A stretch of 64,000 nucleotides of DNA from Eucalyptus grandis (GCF_016545825.1 NC_052622.1:12901001-12965000); one strand, 5' to 3'. Shown: positions 23,097-36,629, numbered from the stretch's first letter. A program made the numbers and translations. Notes: a model not told the origin generated them from the letters alone.

Positions 23097-26000
23097 TCAT
23101 TGTGAACACAACTCCTTCAAATTACCCTTAAGCTCAGCCGATCCCCGAATTCTGGCCATTCTGCATGAATGTTGTGTAATCAGCTTGTAGGTCTCTGGCC
23201 TCTCCCAGGGAACGATACCGAAATCATCGTTATATTTCTCCATTCCTCCCACCCAAAATTGCCACACAAAAGAACCCGCTCCAGCTCCCTGTTTCTTCGC
23301 TGATTTATATATCACATCATAAATGGTTTTGAAGAACCTGTCTCGTTTTGAAGGATCGAAGTCCTTGTTTAGAGTCGAATAACCAAACTCAGTGAACATG
23401 ATTGGCTTCCTCAGTATCCTATCACCATCATCAATGTGAGAGCGCGTCCACAATGCGACATATTTCAACTCCTCCTCAAAATCTTGATTTTTAAACCTGC
23501 CATTAAATTGTTTATCAGAATGAGTTCAAAATACCGACGAAAAGGATATGCCTTGACGTGGAGAATGACGTCACATCTGATAGTCCATAACCGACTTTAC
23601 TGGTATCATTTGAAAAGCCAAAAATGCCCATCCTTTTTACTGGATTTAGCATCAACGAACCATGGAGAATCTAAAATACTAACATTCAAGCTAAAATTGT
23701 TGTTTTAGAGACTTGTTATAATCAGCAGAAGAGATCTTTTTCCAATTTCTTCTGAATGAAACTACTGTACCGTATTTGATAAGTAAAGTGCACTGACAAT
23801 GAATGCTTACCAATGGTCTGGATAGATATGCGCAGAGGCAAAATCAATGTTCTGTATCTCAGAATTCCTAATGAAATCAGATCCAAGTAGTGAAAAGTAC
23901 TCTCCAGGGTTCACAGTTGGCTTTTTCGGACTATTGGGACCATAAAATCCCTCAAGGCCCACAGTCAGCAGATGGTTCTTGTCAATTGATTTTACATATG
24001 CTGACATTTCCACAATCCAATCCTGTAGTTCAATGATAATCAATGCAACAAGCAACATTTTAGACAAATAAATAAAAAAAGCTGAAAAGGAGAGATATTT
24101 TATAAGTACAGCATAAGAATAAACAAGAGTTATGGGTTATACATATCACTAGAACTGATATTGAATAGAGAATCATGTCGCTTGCTTTCATTCAGTATCT
24201 TGCCAAAGCTCATCCAATATGATTTGGAAAAGTCAATTTTGCTGTGTCCTGAAAGATAGATATCTTGTAATGTTTGCTTTTTTAATTTCAAAATGTCTCA
24301 ATAAAGCCTTCTTATTATTTGATTTACCTTAACAAGTAACTTAATGATAACTGCTAACAGCATTGTGAGTAAATAGCAAGGAAAGTTTATTGACAGGATC
24401 ACTAGTAAAGCGTTCTTCAATGGTAAACATGAAGCATACAGAATCATCATCCAAGAGCTAAGCATGTTCTCTCTGAAAGGGACTTTAACATAGCCACAAT
24501 ACCCTATATATTTTATTTGGTCAAAAACAGCAAAAACATCACAACTATTTTAAGCTTGATCATAGCTTTTGTTTTGGCCAAAAGCTTGGGCAACCTAAGT
24601 TGAGAATGTTTACATGATTAGAAACTACCATAGGACTCAGTAGACAAGGGAGGAATTATGTTATTGGATATGTTATCCACTAAATTGTTTTGTAGGCGCA
24701 AAGAGACGGTACTAAGACCTCATGGTTCATATTCTTACCTGAAGAGTATCACCCGAATTATCTGTCATGCAACGTGGCTCATTTATTAACTCCCATCCAA
24801 AAATGGTGGGATCATTCCTATATTCAACTCCAGTAATGGTGTTCTTCCTTGTTAGGATAACCTGGAAAAAAGAAAACGTATGTCTAATGCTCTGTTCAAA
24901 AATAAATGAGAAGAAAATTAGAGGGTGAAAATCTGAAAGTGGCAACTATTAAAATTTTCCCTTCATCTCCTTCTCACAAACATTTCAAAACTCCCCTTAT
25001 TGTCCACACCCCCTTTCATGCCCCAATTTTCCTTCTTTTCCTAAAAAGAGCAGTACAGTAGACAGCAGAACCATGCAATTAGATCTGAATGAACCCTCTT
25101 ACAATGGAAGAAAAACAAAGATGAGGAGCTTTTTTTATATTTAGCTTATTAATGACTCATCTAGAAAATCGCCTACTCCAACCTACCCATAGCCATCCCA
25201 AAAAACGTGAAAGTTCCCTCTCAAAAGGAGAGGAAAAAGGATCTTCGGTTTTTATCATAGAAGGAAATTCGGTGATATCGTCTTTCTGTCTCCAATCCTC
25301 TCTGACATCCACTGCGTTAGAGTGAGAGTTTTCTTACTGTACTTAATTTATTGGGTGCAAAGTTCACGTGCTCATCCATGACAAGCACATTACAACATCT
25401 GGTTGCCCTATATGCATGGAGATACAGATATGAGCTATTCATACATTGTCTTTTCTTTGTATAGCTGGGTCTTCATGCATACAGAATAACCAGGTTAAGC
25501 AGGCCAATCTCCAACTTTTACTCTAATCCAAAATATGGTCCGAGGGAAACATCATAAAATTTTTAGCTTGAGCCTTAAGCACAGGAAGTCTTCGATAGTT
25601 TGCTAGGCTAGCATAGACAAGTTCCTTCTAAGAATATCTCAATTTCAGGACAAGCCTAGAGCTTCTCAAGGCAAAAAGAAGTTGCATAAAAGAGTAAGCA
25701 CCTTGACATAATCTTTGAAGTACTGCCGAATAGAAGGATCATAGAAGAATGAATCATTTGACGAGCTTAAACCAATGCCTTCTTCCCACGCCCACTTGAC
25801 ATACTGAGTCTTGCCACCATATGCTTCCAAGTTATTAACTAAGCTAAAAAGCAACCTGATTTCATGCCGTCTGGCTTCTGCAATGACATAATCCAATGCC
25901 TGCCACAGTGTACAGTTATTGAAATGAGATCTAATGAACTATTATATGGAAAGTTAAAGAATTTTTTTTTTCCATTTTCATGTATTCAATTAAATAAGAC

Positions 26001-27465
26001 CTCAACATGGGAATTGCAACTTCTTTCCAATTAAAAGAGATGCCAAAAGAATTAGAACTTCTGAATATCTGAGGTCAATGTTAGTCATAACTCGTTCATA
26101 TGGGCATCAAGTGACTGAAGGGAAAATGCCAAAACAACAGAGAGCCAGAGTTCCACAAAAATGAGGCCACATTCTGAAAACATATAAAAATCTGAGAAGC
26201 AATTACGTTATGGCATGATGATGATGATAGTGCTTGATATGCTTTCACTGTAAAATGCATTCATTTTACATCCCATAATAGTCTAGATTTTCTCAATGAA
26301 CGTGGCACATCACCATCAATCCCCAATTTAAACATGGGCATTTCTTTCCGGGAGGATGGGAAGACAAAATGAATAGAGTTGATACTTCAAATTAATTCAT
26401 GCTACTCTTCAAAGAAGTTTTCATGAAAAGTTAGATATGACCAAATGTTATTATAAGAACTAGTTGAACTCCACAGCTAAACTAGACACACCATGTGTTG
26501 GAGATTTATTACTTGCAGTCAACAATTTTACTGTTTATCCTCGAGCGCAATAAATTGCACAACAATGACCAAAACCTTAACAAGTTTTCTGTTTCAAGTG
26601 TGCCATAGAACAAAGCCCCTTTATACTTGAAGTGACCCGTGAACAAACACTATTAGCAATCACAATTTCGTCAATCCATGGGCAATCTGCCTCTGCATCA
26701 AGCTCAACTTTCTCTTCTGTCACTTCATCGGTGATTAATTCTGGTTCGATTAACTGTAGCTCAGAAGATAAAAATTCGAAACCCAACACAACATGAAATG
26801 AAAACCCTGACTTTAGATTAGATTACCCAGGAGAAATAAGACAGAATCTCAAAGCACTACACTACAATTAGAGAGACAGAGAGAGCTTTGAACCCGCCCC
26901 TTCGAACAAGCTAATTTAAGTCAACAATCAGACATGAACAAATGCAGCGCTCACTCAAACATTCACAGAATGCAACAAGCAAGACCCACTGCAAGAAAAA
27001 CTAGAAACTCAGAAATCATACCCTAAAGACTCGCTCATCAAACCGTCCAGGTGAAATCTGGAGCGCATTGTAGTCTCCATCGTTGAAGGCCCAAGCTCGG
27101 CAAACGGTCATGCCCATCTTCGAACCGGTCTGAAACATGGCTCGGACCCTGGGTCTGCTGTACTCATCCACCGCTTGATCCATCAACCAGTACGAGTTCC
27201 AACCATTCACATAAAACATTTTACCGTCATCCACCACGAGATGAGTCCCATTCCGTCTCACGAAGTCCATCTTCTGCTCTGCATGGTAGTCGCCGAAGCT
27301 CAGATCACTGAACGAAACGTAGATGAAAGCTATGCAGGACGCGATGCCGAGAATCGGGTACATCAACCGCTGCCCCGTCGACATTCTCGATGACTTGTGG
27401 TACATTGCTTCACTGGTCCGAAAAATGGGTCTGCCTAAAGATTCCAACTTGGAGCCGCCGAGCAA
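23097..27465 (-). CDS. MAN6: Mannan endo-1,4-beta-mannosidase, membrane-anchored (MAN6-like)
   Basis: Glycoside hydrolase family 5 endo-beta-mannanase, which cuts the beta-1,4-mannan backbone of hemicellulose in the secretory pathway and wall. Five exons on the minus strand: 27465-27022, 25899-25702, 24861-24739, 24022-23811, 23496-23097, all with GT-AG introns and continuous frame, giving about 458 aa. Residues 34-52 ([18 protein letters not shown]) form a single hydrophobic signal anchor, the feature that distinguishes MAN6-type enzymes from secreted mannanases with a cleaved signal. Catalytic acid/base is Glu242 in WELINEPR; the nucleophile is Glu362 in FTEFGYS. Other family motifs are [23 protein letters not shown] and WQFWVGG. 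The start is the first Met of the frame; Met21 and Met28 are alternatives that would keep the anchor. Nothing looks damaged. I am sure of the family; the MAN6 assignment rests on the anchor sequence and is less certain. Confidence 0.95.
26577..26767 (-). pseudogene. Unidentified coding-like segment inside mannanase intron 1
   Basis: On the minus strand a segment preceded by a plausible acceptor (ctacag) reads [18 protein letters not shown], then [19 protein letters not shown] and further to a stop after KQKTC. The acidic, low-bias composition looks like real protein rather than random intron, and the mannanase reading frame does not need it. It may be a captured fragment of another gene or a rarely used exon. 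I do not recognise the protein. Confidence 0.35.
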
Positions 27466-30400
27466 CCCAGACGACGTTTCAGCTCCACATCAAGAAATCG
27501 ACCCGGCAATCAAAGCTACCACGAAAGATCGCGGCAACCCACAAGTGGAAAAGCTCGGAGCTTCGTGGGGATCTTCGGTTCTTGGGAAATGGCCAAGAGA
27601 CAGAGGAAGCAAAAGGAAATGTGGGATCTTTTAGGTGGAGTGTGTGCAGAGAGAGCAGAAGTGCAGAAGAAAGCACATGGCTCACAAGACAAGTGGTCTC
27701 CTGTCCAGCACAAGTGTGTCACAACCTAGGAGAGAAGAATCATGAAAGGATCATTAGCATGGAGAAGATTTAGTGAGTGCGGTGGGATGTCTGAATCAAT
27801 TTTTATGCATCATCAGATCCCAGCCAATTGATTTTTCTAAGCCTCTTCTCTCTTTTTCTGAATCGTTTGGGGATGGATGGATGGTTCATTTCATTACTTT
27901 CTTCCTCTTTTGTTTTCGCCATTTATAGTATAAAGTTGGAGTTTTTATATTGGAATTTAGGAGACCTGTCTGCCCACCGGTCAATGCTCGGCAATCTTAT
28001 GCGCATACGCCAAGATCTCCATTTTTTGTTTTTTTTTCCGTCAATTTATGCAAAAACAACGGATGAAAAGTCAAAGAAGAAAACTCGGCATAAGTGTGTG
28101 AACTAGCCTCGTCCGCCAATCGCCAGCCAGAACAGTGGCCGGTGCTGAGGCACTGAAAATGGGAGAATTTTCTCACACTTTCTTTATTCTATCAAGTAAA
28201 TGGAAAAGCAAAATTAGCTTTGAATTTTCATTTTTTCCATGCCGGTAATGGTGGTACCATTTTTTTTCCTGACAAAAAAAATGGTCCCCACATATGATGG
28301 CCCAAAAAAGTATACAACCTACATAATTCAAGGCAAATTCTCTAATTAATTTCTTTTTTACTAATTACACTGGGTGAGTGAAGAGAATCCGTTAAAACCA
28401 GCAACCATCACAAATGATAGCATGATTAAAGGGAATAATATTATAATTTGTTTTGTGAAAATGAATGATTTGAAAAGTATTTTTTTAAATGATTACTTGA
28501 AAATTTCTATCATTGACAACAATTTACATCTAAATTTTTTGTAAATAATTAAAATATTTTTTTATATAGTTTTGCTAGCAATACAAATGATTAGCTTTAG
28601 ATTTTCCAAATGATTCATTTTCTGTGAAACAAACTAAGCTTAATGGATTTTCAATTCCTTTCTTTTTTGTAATTAATCTTCTTTCTTTTATGGGAAAACG
28701 GCAAGCCAAGGTTGTCCAACCCTGCCAAGGCCAAATCTAGCCCTTAGTCAAGCAACCCTCAAAATCATCGATAGCTAGGCTGGCACACCCCTAAGCATCA
28801 CCCATGGTCCTAAGCTTGATAGTGGGCCAAATTGGGATCCTTGGCTAGATTTGGCTCTAATTGGGTCGTACAACGAGTAGCAAGGGCTCGACAACCATTA
28901 TCGGCACATAAAAAAAATTATGCTATATGCAATAAGCTTATTATATATACAGCATAAACATCTCGATAGTAAACCATATCTTTACTTTTTCTTTTTCTTT
29001 TGATAAACCATGTCTTTACTCAATAACTCTACTATTTATCACAACTGAGTGTTTTCAATTCCATTTTTCCATAATCCGATTTTCCTCTCTCAATTTTGCA
29101 GTGAGTTCAGGGCAGGGAAAGCAATTGGGAAATGATTAGCTAACCGTACCGTCATGCTAGAGGGACCTCAAGCAATTTTATCCCTAATTTGAGGGGGCAT
29201 GCAGCAGTCAACTCCAATTGTTAAAAAAAATAGAATTCAAACCTCCTAAAAATTAATGGTTGTCTTGGGTAGGTAGAACTAGTCTATATAACATCTGTCC
29301 CGTTCCTCCTCTCTCTCGCCTTGGAGAAAATATTCAGTGTGCAGCTGCAGAGCGAGTAAGGACTCGGTTAGATTTTATTATTCCGTAAATGTAATATTTT
29401 AATTGTGATTTGAATTTTTTCTTTGGCAATGATGCATAAGATTTATTTGGTGGCCAAATCTATGAGGATTGCACATGCCTACATCGATTAAATTAATGGG
29501 GAAGTTGACGTGATCATTGTCCTTTTCTTGTAGTCTTGCCCTAACCATTATTGTCATTTGATTACCTGCACAGCATGATGAACAATTATTCAACTTGAAT
29601 TCTCTTACATAAACGCTTAACTTGCTGGATAATATGAACTAGTTTGTACTTTTTTTTTCTTGGTGCAATATATCTTTTAAGACAATAATGTAAGATTTCT
29701 TCATTTCTTTTGGAAACAAAAAAATTGGAGGATGAAGATCACCAAGCAAAAAAGAAAAGCATTTGTGTCCTCCCTTTTTTGGGAAAAAAAAAAGAATGCC
29801 AAGAATAAGGTGGATCTGCTACAAAGTACGGTGCAGAGAAGAATGAGTGAGCAAGCAATTGTGTGCGCCTGGGAGGCTGACGGTGGCGAACAATGGTGTA
29901 GATGATGGAAGATAGTCCGTAGAAAAGTTGGTATGTTTTGGAGATTTTAAACTGAGATGATTTAATTAGTCTTATTAGAGTTGAGTTTTGCTTAAGTAAT
30001 AAATCGATATTTTTAAATACATATGATATCACTAAAAATTTTAAATTGGTACGCTTCTAACAAAAATTCCAAATTGCTTCACTTGCCACCCGTAATAAAT
30101 TTACTGTCCGCTTACTTATGTTTTTAGTACAATAATGTATTTTTTTTACAAACGAAAATGCCTTTAAAATCTAAATGCCTAAGTACCGAGAAAGAGCCCA
30201 CTATAGGAAAAGGGACAAGACGGGCAGTGTCGGCAATCCAGCTAACGTTGCAGCACGGAACATGGGGCCCTAAATTATTTGAAGGCGTAGGTGTCGGCTG
30301 TGATTAAGGACGGCAAGTTCCCATGAATTTCAACTCACACGAAATTTCTATTTGCTTTACGAGAGGGGCTTCTTAAGGCCTTTTGTTAATCATCTTATTT

Positions 30401-32609
30401 TTTTATTTTTCTTGAAACAGAAAAATTAAAAATTTCTATGATAACCTTAATTAATTAATTTTTTTACAATTCTTCAAAATAAAAAAAGTGATTATGAAGT
30501 AGATTTGAAATAGAAATAAAAAGTAAAAAAATTTATTTTTTAGTTTCCGAAAAGAGAAATGAAAAAAAAACTATTTCTGAATAGTATGGATAAAAATATT
30601 ACTAAACTTATCCTTACGGTCTCCCTTTCTCTCACCAAGTCGCATTCGTGCGGGTTTGAGCATCCCCTCTTTTTCCCTCTTCTTTTCATTTTTCTGGCAA
30701 TTTTTCCCCTGAATTTTTATTTCATGTCATTTGTACTCCTTACTTTTTGAAACGATAGGGCGAGTGATTTCTGTTTTTGTCGGTTCATTAGATCGTAATC
30801 TCTTGCTTAAAACTCGTTCGCAAATGCTATTGACTGTTCTATTTCGCTTCTTGATTGGTGGGGGTGGGGGCACATTAGCAGAAAAACTGCTCAAAAAGTG
30901 GGGACTCCCGAGGACGAAAGTAGTTCTGACTCCAAGGACCCATTAGACTTTTTCTTTTTTTGAAATGTACAATCTCACCAACCAGTTCCCTAGAATCCGC
31001 AATTATGATGGCCATACCCTCTGCAATATCATCACAGTTGCTTTATCTTCACTTGTACATATGAAGTCCTTAATAACATCATCATTAGATTTTTTTTTTT
31101 CGACTTTGAAAAGATACACAAATCATATAAAAACATTAGAACAACTCATGGCACTTTCAAGGACAGAGTTAATATCATCAAAAACCTCAAATTGACAACA
31201 GTTGTGATAAATTTACTCTAAATTAATTTTTGACTTATTAAAAACTCACGCTTGTAATATATTGAAATTACTGAGTTAAATGACACATAATAATAACTTA
31301 ATTGATATAATTGTCACACATATACTAATTGATTAATTTAAGATAAATTTATCACATGTATCGATTTGAGATTTTATGGGGTATCAATCCCTATATTTCT
31401 TATGACTTTGACTTTTAACATTTCTTTTGAGAAATTACCGTAGAAAAAACCCTAAATTATGCCCTTGCCACACTAGTATTCGAAAATTTTCTGTGTCATT
31501 GGTACCCCAAACTTGTATTGGTATGATAATATACCCTTTTGCCTACCAAAAAAAAAAAAAAAAATCAGAAAAACTTTGCCCATCACAACACCAATTCCTC
31601 ATTTTGTGTGTGTGTGTGTGTCATCATTACCCTAAACTCGTACTGATACAACAAAAATAAAAGTCGGTGGTTCGGTGATAAAAAAAGAAAGTTTGAGATA
31701 AAGGTTGAGATATTGGCATTACAATGGGTTAATTTATAGTGTTCGGTGATATTTACCCTTTATTTTTAAAAAAAAATTATGACTTTTAAAATTTGACTTT
31801 ATTTAACTCAAAAGACTTCGCAACCTTTTAAATTTCGAAATTATTATTAAAATTGCGAGATGTAGAGTCGTATATAAAGTTTTTATAATTTTTTTTTTTT
31901 ATTTTTTTTTGTTTTATGGGGATAGCATAAGTATAATGATAAGTCATTTTTCTTTTGATGTTAATGGTTTTTTATTTGGAGGTCATTTTGCTTTGTTTCC
32001 ACCCATGTTGTTACAATCCATATCAAAACAATGAGGGTTTGATCCATGTGGTCTGGACCAGATTGCTGTATTCCCTGAGAACCGAGACATAGATCCAACA
32101 AAATCGATCGTTCGGTAGTGGAATCCCAAGGCCTTTATGAATTGGAAAAGTGATGATGCTTAATTTGGTAGTGTGTCAATAATGACCCCTCTCCTGCTCT
32201 TTGTTATGTGCTTAGGTCTTCTTCAATCACCAAATGACCTCATACATCTTCTGTTCTGCCAAGGAAGGCAATCCTTTCTAACTATGGCAAGAAATGGGTT
32301 CGGCCCATGAAATGGAGAGCCTTCCTCATTCTTGGGTTTACTTGTCAAATACCAGGAACTAACACTTCCCCATGCGAAACATCATTGTATTGAAAACTCA
32401 TTTTATGAAATCAAGTCAATCACGTAATAATGAGATCTTACATTTGATCTCACAAAAAAGAAGAAGAAGAAGTTACATAACCTCGACACTACGGTTGCGT
32501 ACACTTAGAGGTTACCATATCGAAATCATTTATACAGAGAAGAAATTTAATCTGGATAACATACTGAGCATCTGAAAGTGAATTTTCTCCTCTCTCAAGC
32601 CCTAGCACT
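27466..32609. other. Intergenic region upstream of the mannanase gene
   Basis: 27466 to about 27760 should be the mannanase promoter and 5' UTR. About 28440-28920 looks like a foldback-type element (AT-rich arms around a core of 'ccaaatctagccctt'-type words). About 30370-30590 is an AT-rich segment with inverted A/T arms. A poly-A tract lies at 31549-31563 and a (TG)n run at about 31605-31621. Short open frames on both strands are unsupported. I see no gene. Confidence 0.45.
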
Positions 32610-33098
32610 TTAACCCTTCTTGAAAAGTGCAAAAAAACCTAAAACGGCACAAACCACGCCCACGACTCTACCTTCCTTGAACGAGTTTTTGCAGATACAC
32701 CAGGCGATCTCTCTGCTCGCCTTCCTGCCTTCGACGAGCAAAGTCCTTTGGGACTTCCCGGAGAAGGCCAAGCCTACAACGACGGTTATCCAAGCCACTG
32801 CAATCGCCGGCACGGCCACGGTGAGAGCGGCCGCGGTCGACAGCGCCCAGAAAGCCGCCCCGAGAAGGGCCGACGCTTCCAGAGCGGTCCACCAAGACGA
32901 TGATTGCTGGCATCTATACCAAGAGAAGATGAGATTCTCCAAGTTCAATACACAGCAGCAGAGAACGACGTTTACTATCAAGAAGAGAAGCACCCATGTC
33001 CTCCTTCGGCTCATAACCCACGGAAGGACCGTGTCCGGCAACGGCAACGGCGACGACAACCGCTTTGGAGACGGAGATTCTTGTGATCCTTCAACCAT
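32610..33098 (-). CDS. Small multi-span membrane protein of unknown function
   Basis: A single-exon frame of 162 codons on the minus strand. After a Pro/Ser-rich N-terminus (about 1-30) there is a hydrophobic span at about 33-53 (TWVLLFLIVNVVLCCCVLNL), then a Trp-rich loop (SWYRCQQSSSWW). One long or two adjacent spans follow at about 72-112 (LLGAAFWALSTAAALTVAVP, then AIAVAWITVVVGLAFSG), a basic cytosol-like loop (RTLLVEGRKASREIAW), and a last span at about 145-159 ending FFALFKKG. The terminal KKG resembles a di-lysine retention signal. GC content is far above the surrounding DNA, typical of real plant exons. Intronless genes of this layout are annotated in many plants only as 'transmembrane protein'; I know no function. 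The opposite strand has a longer open frame (32620-33252), but its composition is that of an antisense shadow. Confidence 0.72.
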   Translation of the reverse strand: MVEGSQESPSPKRLSSPLPLPDTVLPWVMSRRRTWVLLFLIVNVVLCCCVLNLENLIFSWYRCQQSSSWWTALEASALLGAAFWALSTAAALTVAVPAIAVAWITVVVGLAFSGKSQRTLLVEGRKASREIAWCICKNSFKEGRVVGVVCAVLGFFALFKKG

Positions 33099-34980
33099 GT
33101 GCTTTGTGATGCTTAGCTATTTCAATGATCTATACCGCCGCAGCTCTTCGGGTCTGGCAGGAACACGACGAAGGATTGATGCGCCACTTTTTCCTTCCCC
33201 CCGGGGCGAAAAGGGGGAAAAAGAGAAGTGCAGGGAGATAAGGTTGCTGTGAGAGATGATGGGACTGACAATTGTGCGGAACAAAAAGAAGGGAGCGATT
33301 CTTTTTAGTGGTCGATAAGGAGGGGCGAGGACTTTCATAGGGCCAGAGCCATGTTGGTGCGGGTCAAAGGTTCTTTTCTTTACTAAGAATAGCAGTGCAG
33401 GGATGACCTTGCTCGGAAGCTGCACGATGGCGTTTTGGTCTTTGGCCTTCTTTCTAGGGCCACGGCCATCGCCTTTGACTTTCACTGCTGAATAGTTCTT
33501 CATCGAGAATCGCTGCGGTCTCGCGGGATTATCACGTGTTTGATCTGCTGCAGAGGTCCGCGAGCTTGACCGAATGCATAATCAGTTCTCAAAGTCTTCT
33601 TGCCCCACTTCTAGATTGACGCACCACGGACGGCACGGGCTTCCTCTTCGGAAAGCGAGGGATCCATTGGGGCGATGCTCACGGTCGCGGGTATTCCCCG
33701 AGACCACTCCGCGCAAGGCCCACCCCTCGGGAATCAAGAGATTCGCACAATTTTGTGATTGCTCAGTATAAGTCAATATGAGTGACGAGAATTAAGGGGC
33801 GCACATGACAACGCTTCTTGGCTAGAAAGAGTTTTTTTTTTTTTAGAAATAGAAACTGCCATGCTCGATTATGGACTAATTGGTCATCGATTAGCGTTGG
33901 ACACTTTTTTTTTGTTTTTCGTTTTTGTTTCTAGAAGAATAGAAAAATGATGTGAAAGAATTTTTTTAATTTTTTTTTTGTTTCGAAAAATAAAAGAACA
34001 AAAATCTGGAAGATTATAAACAACTAATTGGTTATCGATTTTCTAATGATGAAAGATGATCAAATATCACGTGCGTGGAAAATTTTTCTGTACGATAATA
34101 ACGATATGTGGGGTTCAAATTTCAATGTGTTTCTTTCCTTTTCTTTTTTTTTTCTTTTTGGGCGGTTATGTGGCGGTCAAATGAGGTTTCATGCACTTCA
34201 ATGGCCTAACATCTTCATGCGATCTTAAGGGCGTACTCCTTACACCGACTTGGCGAATTCAAGATTTGACTTGTTAAGTGCTTCCGAAGAGGAACAAAAT
34301 ATTATCATCATCTAGGCAAACGCCAATATCTAGCACTTTTCGCCATGAGCTACAGTCAATTAGGAAAGGAAGCTGTAATGCCGAGAGCACCCACCAATGT
34401 TAAAATATTCAGCTTTGAGCTCAGAGCAACAATCTCTGTCATAGGAAAATCGAAATTCTTCTGACCTCAATTTTTCTATTTTTCAGGGAATCAATCCTCA
34501 AATATGTAATTATAGATTATTAACAAAAAAGAAAAAAAAGAAAAAAACTTGTGTGCGGTAAAAAAGCAGTTGCCTCCATATGAATAATGAAACTAAACCG
34601 TAAATGATTAAAATGATTTTTTTTTTTTTGTGAATTAATATATCTATTTATATATGTTGTACCTATTCCCAACCTGTTTGTTATAGTAATTGGCTAAGAT
34701 GCCAGGACCTATTTAATTAAGGCTATCTTTAACCTGGGAGTGCCACCAGTCAAGATTGTATAACGGGACGATTCTTTCGATCATGAACCGTGCGACACTT
34801 AGACCTTTGAAGCACCCGATCATGTCTAAGTGAGGCTTGCTCTCACTCACACTCTCACACTCAAGGAAGGGAATTTTTAGAGAGAGAAAGTAGAGAGAAG
34901 CTCTAGAGAGCACTTGTAATATTCAAATGAAGTGGATGATACAAATGAGGGGAGGGCTCTGCTATTTAAACAAAAGTTCT
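33099..34980. other. Spacer upstream of the small membrane-protein gene
   Basis: 33099-33780 is GC-rich and probably holds the promoter and 5' leader of the minus-strand gene; its open frames on both strands overlap and are unconvincing. About 33840-34050 is an AT-rich segment with direct words 'ctaattggtcatcgatta' and 'ctaattggttatcgattt' at its two ends, possibly a small element or its duplication scar. Confidence 0.4.
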
Positions 34981-35008
34981 TGTAATTACAACCATTAATT
35001 TTCTACAT

Positions 35009-35230
35009 GATCTAACGGTAGGGGTATTTACATGATCTAATGGTAGAGGGTATCAATTACTGTTTAATCAATTTAACAGTAAAGATGCACTTGATCTAAC
35101 GGTGGAGGATATTGATCCTTGTCAAATTAGTCCAACGGTGGAGATTAATCTCATCTAATGATTGAGATTGTCAATTATCGTCAAGCAAATTTGAAGGCAA
35201 AATATTAAGTACCCTTAAGATCTAATGGTG
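35009..35230 (+). repeat. Imperfect spaced repeat of gatctaayggtrg
   Basis: The word gatctaa(c/t)ggt(a/g) recurs at 35009, 35034, 35093 and 35219. Weaker forms occur at about 35132 (tccaacggtgga) and 35152 (catctaatgattga), usually followed by gagg.tat and ..tcaatta. Spacing is irregular (25-65 bases), so it is a decayed tandem array rather than a clean satellite. Confidence 0.6.
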
Positions 35231-35599
35231 GTGATGAGCCCCTTTGAATTGATGATGTGGCACTCTTTGGTTCGTGACAATTGCACTATAAATTGTGGCC
35301 CACCAAAGCCCGTTAAGGGTTGTGCAGGCCCGCCTAAATGACTATTGTAGTAACTGGATAGGAACTACCATTTTGTATAGTAGCGTGACGACCATCTATG
35401 CAGCTGAAATGAGACCTAGGTTTTTCGACATATGTAGTCGGAACACGACCTATGTTGCCCCTCACGATTACATTCATGGTCTGGCAACGACTTGGGATTG
35501 CATCGACATAGGTTCTTTGGAAACCACGGGGCATAAAATATAGGATTTTGAAATTGGGGTATGCAAAGTGTGGACACGAGTGCATTTAGTTTAATATTT

Positions 35600-36240
35600 T
35601 GAAAGCTCATTGGATAAATGCAAAGACCGTTTGATAAACTACGCTTTGAGAAATAATTTTTGAGAGAAATGTCGTATGGTCGAAAACACATTTAAAAAGT
35701 CCTTTGGTGATTAATATTAGTTTTTTTTTTTTAATTTTCATTTGTTTAAAATTGAAAAAAAGCAAATATGTATTATTTTAAAAGGAAAGAACAAACTCTT
35801 CGTCGGCCTAGCAAGGGTCGTGCGACCCTCGGCGAGCACCACACAACCTAAGGTAACCACCGCCTAGGTTTGGCAGCCTCAGGAGGCCCTCACCTGAGTC
35901 TCGCCCTCACCTGCTAGATTTGGCTCGCTATTGGCTATAGCCCTTTGCTAGACTAGTGAAGGCTTTGGTCTTCTTCTTTTTTTAATAAAAAAATAATGAG
36001 AGACAAAATCAAAAATTTAAAGAATTAGTGAAGATAGTTTTGGGAAAAAAAATGAGTTCAATATTTGGTCAAATACTAAAAGCCCAAAATTAATCCTTAT
36101 TAGCATTGAGCTTTTAGCATTCTCAATGCTAGCTTTCAAGTGAAAGCTTTTTCAAAATAGTTGCACATTTCCTCAAGGGGCTTTGGAAGCCGAAAGCTTT
36201 TTAAGAATGTTGAATCAAACGCATAGAGACTTACTAAAGG
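35600..36240. mobile_element. Foldback/MITE-like element with GC-rich core
   Basis: AT-rich arms surround a core at about 35810-35950 built from 'agcaagggtcgtgcgaccct', 'gcctcaggaggccctcacct' and similar words. The left side carries 'gaccgtttgataaactacgc' and the right 'ttgaatcaaacgcatagag', which are partly inverted versions of each other, giving tentative ends. Non-coding. Confidence 0.45.
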
Positions 36241-36629
36241 AAAAAACAAAGGGAGGATTGAGGAAAATTGCAGGCTTTTATATGGATTTCTGAAGAAGAT
36301 GGGCTTGCATAATGGGCTGAAAATACATGGCTTTTATATGTGGTCTGTTCTTTTCGTGAGCAGCTTGTATATTAAGGTGCACCGCAAGTGCGGTAAGAAA
36401 GCCCATTGTATTGGTCCTTCAGCGCATTAAGACAGAGTTTCTTTTATATGTCCAGTAAAATGCTGCATAAGGGAGTCGAAAGATTGGGAATACGACAATG
36501 GAGTTGGGCCATGGCACAAATGGTTTTTTTTTTCCCCTGATATATCAATTACTGGGGGTGATCAAACGTTGTTTATTGCTAAAAATTTCCTTAAAACGTC
36601 CTCAAACTATTTAACTGGTTTTCTTATAC

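Noticed and set aside
27390..27773. 127-codon + strand open frame over the mannanase start
   Set aside because: Antisense to exon 1 and the 5' leader of the mannanase gene.
32620..33252. 210-codon open frame on the + strand
   Set aside because: It lies antisense to the minus-strand membrane protein gene, has no domain, and its length is explained by the high GC of that exon.
33117..33503. 128-codon minus-strand open frame just upstream of the membrane protein gene
   Set aside because: Basic, Pro-rich composition without domain; more likely promoter or leader sequence of the gene at 32610-33098.
35009..35230. CRISPR-like or satellite array
   Set aside because: Repeats are short, imperfect and unevenly spaced, and the genome is eukaryotic.
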